NCBI GenBank assembly: GCA_021792855.1
Contig: JAJYTW010000016.1
Span: 1 to 38,082 of the forward strand
Source: Actinomycetes bacterium
Lineage (GTDB): Bacteria > Actinomycetota > Actinomycetes > Streptosporangiales > Streptosporangiaceae
Reading direction: 5' to 3'
Length of the DNA stretch: 38,082 bases
This document shows, in pieces, positions 31,901 through 38,082 of this stretch. The stretch's first letter is position 1. Every line of letters starts with the position of its first letter. A model generated the notes under the pieces. That model was not told the DNA's origin and did not search any database. It worked only from the letters and a program-made list of their open reading frames with translations. Made by a program: the position numbers and the translations under genes.

Positions 31901-32977
31901 TTACTGGACCCGGAACAGGGACCGGCTGTTGAACAGCGAATTGTCAAAGGCAGTGCCCGCCGCGTCGGCCTGCTCGCGGTGGTACCGCTCGATCCGCTCG
32001 ACCTCGTTCCGTGATCCGAAGATGAACGGAACCCGCTGGTGCAGGCTGTCCGGCTGAAGGTCGAGCACTCGTTCCCGGCCGGTGCTCGCGGCGCCGCCGG
32101 CCTGCTCGACCAGGAACGCGACCGGGTTGCACTCGTACAGCAGTCGCAGCCGGCCCGGCTTGGCCGGCGGCCGACTGTCCCTGGGATAGAGGAACACGCC
32201 GCCCCGGGTCAGGATCCGGTAGGTCTCGGCCACCAGCGACGCGATCCAGCGCATGTTGAAATCGCGCTCCCGCGGGCCGGTCTGGCCGGCCAGGCACTCG
32301 CTGATGTACCTGCGCACCGGCGGTTCCCAGAACCGCTCGTTGGACGCGTTGATCGCGAACTCCCCGGAATCCTCCGGTATCCGCATCTGCGGATGGGTGA
32401 GCACGAACGCGCCGATGTCGCGGTCGAGCGTGAAGCCGTCGACGCCGTCTCCGGTGGTGAGGACCAGCATCGTGGACGGCCCGTATAGGGCGAACCCGGC
32501 GCAGACCTGGGTGACGCCAGGCTGCAGGAAGTGCTCGGCGGTCGGCTCAGCCTCCGGGTCCGGGCTGCGCAGGATCGAGAAGATCGTGCCGACCGAGATG
32601 TTGACGTCGATGTTGCTCGATCCGTCCAGCGGGTCGAAGACCAGCAGGTACTTCCCGTGCCGGTACCCGGGCCCGATGGCGTGGACGTCGGTCATCTCCT
32701 CCGATGCCATCGCGGCCAGGTGACCGGTCCACTCGGTCTCGGCGACCATCACCTCGTTGCTGATGATGTCGAGCTTCTTCTGGATCTCGCCCTGCACGTT
32801 CTCCGCGTCTGCGCTGCCGAGCGTTCCGGCCAGGGAGCCGCGGCCGACCTGGTTGCTGATCATCTTCACGGCCGTGGCGACCGCGTTGAGCAGGCCGGAG
32901 AAGTCCCCGGTCGAGCCGGGGTGGCGGTGCTCAGCCTCGATCGTGTACCGCGTCAGCGTCGTGCGTACGGTCCGCAT
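31901..32977 (-). CDS. fbp: Fructose-1,6-bisphosphatase class I
   Basis: A 358-residue class I FBPase, which hydrolyses fructose-1,6-bisphosphate to fructose-6-phosphate. Metal ligands are visible in MASEEMTD (Glu93/Glu94) and [13 protein letters not shown] (from Asp115). Other landmarks are NASNERFW and the C-terminal [21 protein letters not shown] with its metal-binding Glu. It is the first gene of the fbp-prk operon, an arrangement like cbbF-cbbP of autotrophs. Most actinobacteria use a class II (GlpX) FBPase, so a class I enzyme beside prk points to a Calvin-cycle role, possibly acquired horizontally. Confidence 0.94.
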   Translation of the reverse strand: MRTVRTTLTRYTIEAEHRHPGSTGDFSGLLNAVATAVKMISNQVGRGSLAGTLGSADAENVQGEIQKKLDIISNEVMVAETEWTGHLAAMASEEMTDVHAIGPGYRHGKYLLVFDPLDGSSNIDVNISVGTIFSILRSPDPEAEPTAEHFLQPGVTQVCAGFALYGPSTMLVLTTGDGVDGFTLDRDIGAFVLTHPQMRIPEDSGEFAINASNERFWEPPVRRYISECLAGQTGPRERDFNMRWIASLVAETYRILTRGGVFLYPRDSRPPAKPGRLRLLYECNPVAFLVEQAGGAASTGRERVLDLQPDSLHQRVPFIFGSRNEVERIERYHREQADAAGTAFDNSLFNSRSLFRVQ

Positions 32978-33183
32978 GCCGCAAGGCTCCAGTCCTGCCG
33001 GGATCGCGACGGCGTCCGCCGCCTCCTGCCGCAGGCTAGGACAACTGGCCGGGCGGTTGCCTCACCCGCGCGAGTAGGTGACCGGGTGAAATCCGGTGCG
33101 CTGTCGTGGGCTATGCTCCGGCACTCGTGTAACGGGCACGATGCCACGTAAAGGACGGATGACATGTATTACGCGCGGCCTGT

Positions 33184-33213
33184 GAGATGCTTAGCGCGCT
33201 TTCAAGGCATCTC
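33184..33213 (+). promoter_or_regulatory. Leader stem-loop before the DUF6918 gene
   Basis: GAGATGC (33184-33190) pairs with GCATCTC (33207-33213) around a 16-base loop and is followed by ATTCTTT. The hairpin lies 27 bases before ATG 33241. It could be a weak attenuator or simply a 5' structure; a tiny frame starting at ATG 33160 (MTCITRGL) overlaps its left side. Confidence 0.35.
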
Positions 33214-33240
33214 ATTCTTTGTCAGGAGAAGAGCTACTCG

Positions 33241-33687
33241 ATGACTATCACGCTGCGCGAGCGCTTGGACGCACCGGAGATCCGGGAGGCCGTGATCGCC
33301 GACTGCCAGGCCATGGTGGATCAGGAGATCTCGGAGAAGTCCGGGATGTCAGGAACCGCGGTAAAGATTGCCTACAAGACCGTTACCGGCTTCGCTCCCG
33401 GTTACTATCACGACGTACTAGCAGGCCTGATCCCACGGTTCGCGACGCAGCTTGATCCTTTCTGGACCGATTTCACCACCTCCGGTGGTTCGATGTTCGG
33501 CGACTACCTCGCCAAGCGCGGCGATGAGGTGTCGGAGGCCCTGCTCGCGGTGACCGACGAGATGGCCGAGGCTTCCGGGCGAGCCGTGATCGTCAAGGCG
33601 TACCGCACGGTTCGCGGTGGTGCGGGCAAGCACGTCCAGACAGCGCTGCCCCGACTGGGCGACCTGATCACGAAGTACGCGGTCTAA
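33241..33687 (+). CDS. DUF6918 family protein
   Basis: A 148-residue protein resembling DUF6918, a family of unknown function found in actinobacteria. Its pattern is helical throughout: LRERLDAPEIREAVIADCQA, VDQEISEKSGMSGTAVKIAY, KTVTGFAPGYYHDVLAGLIP, then two similar halves containing KIAYKTVTG and KAYRTVRGG. ATG 33241 follows AGGAGAAG; the longer frame from 33187 would begin inside the leader hairpin and is less likely. The function is unknown; it stands alone between the divergent fbp-prk operon and the sugar-phosphate genes. Confidence 0.8.
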   Translation: MTITLRERLDAPEIREAVIADCQAMVDQEISEKSGMSGTAVKIAYKTVTGFAPGYYHDVLAGLIPRFATQLDPFWTDFTTSGGSMFGDYLAKRGDEVSEALLAVTDEMAEASGRAVIVKAYRTVRGGAGKHVQTALPRLGDLITKYAV

Positions 33688-34003
33688 GCGATCCGGTCGA
33701 CGCGGCCGGCGCACCAATGGTGGTGTCGGCCCGGTCTGGCAGGTCGGCCGGGCGCAACCTCGCGCGCGGCGGCGATCGCGGGGCGCGGTCCGGGCAGTCG
33801 CACCGACGCCAGCGGGCCATGGTGGTCGACCAGTTCGGCCCGGAGTAGCCGGGGCAGGAAGCCAAGCGTTCGTCCAGGTGCCGGCCGCGAGTCCGCGGCT
33901 GTACTGCGGCCACGGCGGCGGACAGCGAGCAGAGCGAGTCGAGTACCGGCGCCGGGTCGAACGTCGGCAGCAGCACGCCCCCATCTGATTCCCATTCCGG
34001 CAT
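33668..34003 (-). CDS. Possible small hypothetical gene, low confidence
   Basis: The 420-bp gap between DUF6918 and the beta-phosphoglucomutase gene holds one minus-strand frame of 111 residues starting at ATG 34003 (MPEWESDGGVLLPTFDPAPV). A TATGAT box lies 12 bases upstream (34016-34021). The first half reads like protein; the second is Arg/Pro-rich, and an alternative frame also looks coding (LGFLPRLLRAELVDHHGPLA), so it may be a frameshifted remnant. No domain is recognised and its end overlaps the DUF6918 gene by 20 bp. Confidence 0.25.
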   Translation of the reverse strand: MPEWESDGGVLLPTFDPAPVLDSLCSLSAAVAAVQPRTRGRHLDERLASCPGYSGPNWSTTMARWRRCDCPDRAPRSPPRARLRPADLPDRADTTIGAPAASTGSLRPRTS

Positions 34004-34108
34004 TATCCGTCGGCCATCATAGGCCGGCCGGGGCTTAGCTCGGGGTCCGGCGCGGGCGCGGGTGGGGCGGGACCGGATGGCCGGCGCCCGGTCCCGTAGG
34101 CTGGCATC

Positions 34109-34855
34109 ATGCTCGGGCTCCCGACCGGCGTGCGGGGGTGCCTGTTCGACCTGGACGGCGTGCTGACCAGGACGGCCCAGGTGCACGACGCCGCGTGGAA
34201 GGAGATGTTCGACGCCTTCCTGCGCGAGCGATCCGCGCGGGAGGGCCAGCCATTCGTGCCATTCGACCCCGTCAGCGACTATGACGAGTACGTCGACGGC
34301 AAGCCGCGCCTGGACGGCACCCGGTCGTTCCTGGCTGCCCGCGGGATCATCCTCCCCGAGGGCGGATCGGACGATCCGCCGGACGCCGAGACCGTGCACG
34401 GCCTCGCCCGCCGCAAGAACGAGATCGTCAAGCGGCGGATAGCGAGCGGCGGGGTCGAGGCCTACGACGGGTCGGTGCGGTACGTGCGCGCCGTCCGGGA
34501 CGCAGGACTGCGCCGAGCCGTGGTCTCCTCCAGCCGGAACTGCCACGACGTGCTGGTCGCCGCGGGTATTGACGACCTGTTCGAGGCCAGGATCGACGGC
34601 GTCGTCGCCGAGCGCGAGCAGCTGCGCGGCAAGCCCGCCCCGGACGGCTTCCTGGCCGGGGCACGGGCGCTGGGGCTGGATCCGGGCGCTGCCGCGGTGT
34701 TCGAGGACGCGCTGGCCGGGGTGGCGGCCGGCCGGGCCGGCGGCTTCGGCTTCGTGGTCGGCGTGGACCGGGCCGGCCAGGCCGACGCGCTGCGCGAGCA
34801 CGGCGCCGATGTCGTGGTCAGCGACCTGGCCGAATTGCTGGACCGGCCGGCGTGA
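34109..34855 (+). CDS. pgmB: HAD-superfamily beta-phosphoglucomutase
   Basis: A 248-residue HAD hydrolase of the beta-phosphoglucomutase type. The motif I is [10 protein letters not shown] with nucleophile Asp14 and acid/base Asp16; a helical cap follows (residues about 20-95), then the AVVSSSRNC motif [11 protein letters not shown] motif III Lys and FEDALAGV motif IV. It converts beta-glucose-1-phosphate to glucose-6-phosphate. ATG 34109 lies six bases after a TAGGCT -10-like box, suggesting a leaderless message. Its stop overlaps the GTG of the GH65 phosphorylase that produces its substrate, so the two enzymes form one catabolic unit. Confidence 0.93.
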   Translation: MLGLPTGVRGCLFDLDGVLTRTAQVHDAAWKEMFDAFLRERSAREGQPFVPFDPVSDYDEYVDGKPRLDGTRSFLAARGIILPEGGSDDPPDAETVHGLARRKNEIVKRRIASGGVEAYDGSVRYVRAVRDAGLRRAVVSSSRNCHDVLVAAGIDDLFEARIDGVVAEREQLRGKPAPDGFLAGARALGLDPGAAAVFEDALAGVAAGRAGGFGFVVGVDRAGQADALREHGADVVVSDLAELLDRPA

Positions 34856-37209
34856 TCCGTCAGGGCACGTTCACGGTCGAGCCCTGGTCGCTCCGGGAGA
34901 TCGCGCTCGACCTGGATCTGCTCGCGCAGAGCGAGTCGGTGTTCGCGCTGTCCAACGGCCATCTCGGCTGGCGCGGGAACCTAGACGAGGGCGAGCCGCA
35001 CGGGCTGCCTGGCAGCTACCTTAACGGCGTCTACGAGACCCGCCCGCTACCCTATGCCGAGCCGTCCTACGGACTGCCGGAGTCCGGGCAGGCGATCATC
35101 AATGTCACGAACGGGAAGCTGATCCGGCTGTTCGTCGACGACGCGCCGTTCGACGTCCGGTACGGCGAACTGCGCTCGCACGAGCGGGTTCTGGACTTCC
35201 GGACCGGGCTGCTCAGCCGGAGTGCCGAGTGGGTATCGCCGGCCGGCTCGGCGGTCCGGGTGGCCTCGGCCCGGCTGGTTTCCTTCACCCAGCGGGCGAT
35301 CGCCGCGATCTGTTACGAGGTAGCGCCGGTCTCGGCGCGGGCGCGGATCGCGGTGCAGTCCCAGTTGCTGGCCAACGAGCAGCTTCCGCCGGGGAACGGC
35401 GACCCGCGGGCCGCCGAGGCGCTGAACGACGTGCTGGTCCCCGAGGGCCAGTGGGCGAGTGGCGCGTCCGCCGTGCTGGTGCACCAGACCCGCCGCAGCA
35501 AGCTCAGGATCGGCGCCGGGATGGATCACGTGATCGACAGCCCACGTGACACCCAGGTCGAGCCGCAGGTGTTTCCGGACGGGGCGGCGATCACGATGAC
35601 CACGGTGCTTGAGCCGGGGGAGCGGCTGCGGCTGATCAAGTTCGTCGGCTACGGCTGGTCGGGCCAGCGGTCCCTGCCCGGCGTGCGGGACCAGGTCTGG
35701 GCGGCGCTCAGCGCCGCCCGCCAGACCGGCTGGGACGGCCTGCTGGCCGAGCAGCGCGGATACCTCGATGATTTCTGGGACCGCGCCGACGTGCAGGTGG
35801 ACGGCGACGCGGAGGTGCAGCAGGCGGTCAGGTTCGGGCTGTTCCACGTGCTCCAGGCCGGCGCCCGCGGCGAGAACCGGCCGATCCCGGCGAAGGGGCT
35901 GACCGGCACCGGCTACGACGGGCACGCCTTCTGGGACACCGAGGTGTTCGTGCTCCCACTGCTGACGCTGACGGCGCCGGAAGCGGCCGCCAGCGCGCTG
36001 CGCTGGCGGCACGCGATCGCGCCGCAGGCGGTCGAGCGGGCGGCTCAACTCGGCTTCGCCGGGGCGGCGTTCCCGTGGCGGACGATCGCCGGCCAGGAAT
36101 GCTCGGGCTACTGGCCGGCCGGGACGGCGGCCTTTCACGTCAACGCCGACATCGCGCACGCCGTGGCCAGGTACGTGGACGCGACCGGGGACGAGGAGTT
36201 CGAGCGCGGCCCGGGCATGGACCTGCTGACCTGCACCGCCCGGCTGTGGCGATCGCTTGGCCACCACGACGCGGCGGGCAGGTTCCACATCGACGGCGTC
36301 ACCGGGCCGGACGAGTACAGCGCCGTGGCCGACGACAACGTCTACACGAACCTGATGGCGCGGCAGAATCTGATCGCGGCGGCAGAGGCGGCCAGCCGGT
36401 ACCCGGAGCGGGCCAGGGAACTTGACATCGACGTCGAGGAGGCCGCTAGCTGGCGGCACGCCGCCGAGTCGATGCACATCCCCTACGACGAGGCGCTCGG
36501 CGTGCACTCCCAGTCCGAGGGGTTCACCAGGCACCAGGTCTGGGACTTCGCCGGGACCCCGCCGGAGAAGTACCCGCTGCTGCAGCACTTCCCCTACGTC
36601 GACCTGTACCGCAAGCAGGTCGTCAAGCAGGCCGACCTGGTGCTCGCGATGATGCTGTGCGGGCACGAGTTCACCTCCGAGCAGAAGGCGCGCAACTTCG
36701 CCTACTACGAGCCGCTGACGGTCCGGGATTCCTCCCTGTCGGCCTGCGTCCAGGCGGTGATGGCGGCCGAGGCGGGCCATCTCGACCTGGCCCATGACTA
36801 CCTCGGCGAGGCCGCCCTGATGGACCTGCGCGATCTGGAGCACAACACTCGCGACGGCGTGCACATCGCGTCACTGGCGGGCACCTGGATGGCGCTGGTC
36901 GGCGGCTTCGGCGGGCTGCGCTACCGGCCCGGCATGATCATCTTCTCGCCGCGGCTGCCGGATGGCCTGGCCAGGATCGCGTTCACGGTGCTGTTCCGCG
37001 GCCGCCGTCTCCGGGTGGAGATCAGTCACGCCGCCGCCACCTACTCACTCGCCACCGGGGATCCGGTGCTGCTGCGGCACCATGACGAGGAGTTCACGCT
37101 GTCCGCCGGAGCGCCGCAGGTCCGGCCGATCCCGCCGATCGCACCCGGTGAGCGGCCGCGCCAGCCGGCCGGGCGGGCCCCGGTCCAGCGACGGCTGAAC
37201 GAGACCTGA
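34852..37209 (+). CDS. GH65 family disaccharide phosphorylase
   Basis: A 785-residue glycoside hydrolase family 65 protein: N-terminal beta-sandwich (about 1-270), (alpha/alpha)6 catalytic barrel and C-terminal beta domain. The general acid is Glu488 in VTGPDEYS; phosphate-contacting segments KQADLVL and VRDSSLS are present. Family members phosphorolyse maltose, trehalose, kojibiose or nigerose to beta-glucose-1-phosphate and glucose. The exact substrate cannot be told; the actinobacterial tail and [14 protein letters not shown] region might discriminate it. GTG 34852 overlaps the pgmB stop (GTGA). No signal peptide, so it acts on imported or internal sugars. Confidence 0.93.
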   Translation: MIRQGTFTVEPWSLREIALDLDLLAQSESVFALSNGHLGWRGNLDEGEPHGLPGSYLNGVYETRPLPYAEPSYGLPESGQAIINVTNGKLIRLFVDDAPFDVRYGELRSHERVLDFRTGLLSRSAEWVSPAGSAVRVASARLVSFTQRAIAAICYEVAPVSARARIAVQSQLLANEQLPPGNGDPRAAEALNDVLVPEGQWASGASAVLVHQTRRSKLRIGAGMDHVIDSPRDTQVEPQVFPDGAAITMTTVLEPGERLRLIKFVGYGWSGQRSLPGVRDQVWAALSAARQTGWDGLLAEQRGYLDDFWDRADVQVDGDAEVQQAVRFGLFHVLQAGARGENRPIPAKGLTGTGYDGHAFWDTEVFVLPLLTLTAPEAAASALRWRHAIAPQAVERAAQLGFAGAAFPWRTIAGQECSGYWPAGTAAFHVNADIAHAVARYVDATGDEEFERGPGMDLLTCTARLWRSLGHHDAAGRFHIDGVTGPDEYSAVADDNVYTNLMARQNLIAAAEAASRYPERARELDIDVEEAASWRHAAESMHIPYDEALGVHSQSEGFTRHQVWDFAGTPPEKYPLLQHFPYVDLYRKQVVKQADLVLAMMLCGHEFTSEQKARNFAYYEPLTVRDSSLSACVQAVMAAEAGHLDLAHDYLGEAALMDLRDLEHNTRDGVHIASLAGTWMALVGGFGGLRYRPGMIIFSPRLPDGLARIAFTVLFRGRRLRVEISHAAATYSLATGDPVLLRHHDEEFTLSAGAPQVRPIPPIAPGERPRQPAGRAPVQRRLNET

Positions 37210-37260
37210 CCAGCCCCGGCCGGCGTCCGCTCGACGGACGGCCCGGGCAACGGCGAAGAT

Positions 37261-38082
37261 ATGGGCGTGCAACGCCACCAGCTGGACCCATCGCCCACCA
37301 CGACCGCCGAGGTATTCAGCCGGGACCTGCCGCCCGCCCTGACCGTGGATCCCGGCGACACGGTGCTGCTCAGGTCGCTGGACGCCTCGGGGCACCTGGA
37401 GCGGCAGCAGCATCCGGGCCAGGACGTGCCGACCATGTTCAGCCAGCGCCGGGGGCACTGCCTGACCGGGCCGATCGCGGTCCGCGGTGCGGCTCCCGGG
37501 GACGTGCTCGCGGTGCGGTTCGAGTCGATGCGGCCCGACGACTGGGGCTGGACCGCCGCGGCGTCCAGGGACACCCCGCTGACCCGGAGCCTCGGCCTGC
37601 ACGAGGGTCCGCCGGAGTGGCTGCTGTGGCAGATCGACGCCGACGCGGGGGTGGCCACCAGCAACCTGGGGCACGCGGTCCGGACCGCACCGTTCCACGG
37701 CGTCGCCGGAGTCGCCTGGGATGAGCCCGGCGAGCACTCGACGGTGCCGCCGCGGGCGATCGGCGGGGGCAACATTGACTGCCGGGAACTCGTCGCGGGA
37801 TCGGTGCTCTATCTTCCGGTGCGGGTGCCCGGGGCGCTGCTCAGCATCGGCGACGGGCACGCCGCGCAGGGCGACGGTGAGGTCGCCGGGACGGCGATCG
37901 AGTGCGGCATGACCACCCGGATCAGCCTGGACCTGGTGACCGGTCGGCCGGTCGACGGCGTGCACGCCGAGACGCCGGCCGGGCGGATCACGTTCGGCTT
38001 CAGCGCCGATCTGAATGAGGCGACCTACCAGGCGCTCGACGCCATGCTGACCTGGATGCGGCGGCTCTACGGCCTGAGCAAG
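37261..38082 (+). CDS. Acetamidase/formamidase family protein, 3' end off window
   Basis: The first 274 codons of a gene open to the window edge. The sequence fits the acetamidase/formamidase (FmdA/AmdA) fold: VFSRDLPPALTVDPGDTVLL, GPIAVRGAAPGDVLAVRF, HGVAGVAWDEPGEHSTVPPR, GGNIDCRELVAGSVLYLPVR, GALLSIGDGHAAQGDGEVAG and CGMTTRISLDLV. These enzymes release ammonia from short amides. The GGGNIDC and GDGHAAQGDGE motifs are the metal-site landmarks. ATG 37261 has only a weak upstream AAG, but it is the first in-frame start with family-like sequence. It follows the GH65 gene by 51 bp on the same strand. Confidence 0.88.
   Translation, partial: MGVQRHQLDPSPTTTAEVFSRDLPPALTVDPGDTVLLRSLDASGHLERQQHPGQDVPTMFSQRRGHCLTGPIAVRGAAPGDVLAVRFESMRPDDWGWTAAASRDTPLTRSLGLHEGPPEWLLWQIDADAGVATSNLGHAVRTAPFHGVAGVAWDEPGEHSTVPPRAIGGGNIDCRELVAGSVLYLPVRVPGALLSIGDGHAAQGDGEVAGTAIECGMTTRISLDLVTGRPVDGVHAETPAGRITFGFSADLNEATYQALDAMLTWMRRLYGLSK

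Noticed and set aside
35047-36864. 605-residue minus-strand frame
   Set aside because: Antisense to the GH65 phosphorylase; repetitive Val/Arg/Leu-rich composition without motifs.

Overview
The base composition (very GC-rich, GC-biased third codon positions), frequent GTG/TTG starts, several apparently leaderless genes and the gene families present (DUF6918, a glycogen-debranching-like amylo-alpha-1,6-glucosidase, GH65 phosphorylase, a Wadjet operon of actinobacterial type) point to a high-GC actinomycete chromosome. The species cannot be named from the sequence alone.

Region 1 (1-9 kb) is an accessory, scarred region. A MerR-family regulator gene is split by a 1123-bp IS-like element (597-1719) that has matching ends, a 7-bp target duplication and a single DUF6431-like zinc-ribbon/HTH gene but no visible transposase. 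Next come an MntA/HepT toxin-antitoxin pair, two 3' halves of a tRNA-Thr(GGT) gene (3314 and 5799) with shared flanks that look like old integration scars, a small membrane protein, an AbrB-like/RelE-like pair, a lipoprotein, a VapBC-like pair with a perfect 14-bp-arm operator, a fragment of a nucleotidyltransferase-type regulator, and a GntR (YtrA-type) regulator with its membrane-protein partner.

Region 2 (9-19.2 kb) is a defence island. A SNF2-family ATPase on the minus strand is divergent from a complete type I Wadjet operon, jetA-jetB-jetC-jetD, whose genes overlap or nearly touch. Wadjet is a MukBEF-like SMC machine (JetABC) with a Toprim-type nuclease (JetD) that cuts circular plasmids. 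Beyond it is an XRE-nucleotidyltransferase fusion (MntA-type antitoxin) whose HepT partner is reduced to a stub.

Region 3 (19.5-38 kb) is mostly core or metabolic. It holds an SCP2-like gene coupled to an amylo-alpha-1,6-glucosidase, a clan GH-A-like barrel protein, PEP carboxylase, an oligopeptide-type ABC importer (binding protein plus two permeases, no ATPase in the window), a hypothetical gene, a truncated-hemoglobin pseudogene with an internal deletion, a Calvin-cycle-type fbp-prk pair, a DUF6918 gene, a beta-phosphoglucomutase-like gene overlapping a GH65 disaccharide phosphorylase, and an acetamidase/formamidase running off the right edge. The carbon genes together suggest glycogen and disaccharide phosphorolysis, anaplerosis, and possibly ribulose-1,5-bisphosphate-based carbon fixation if RuBisCO is present elsewhere.

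All calls come from reading the sequence; no database search was run.
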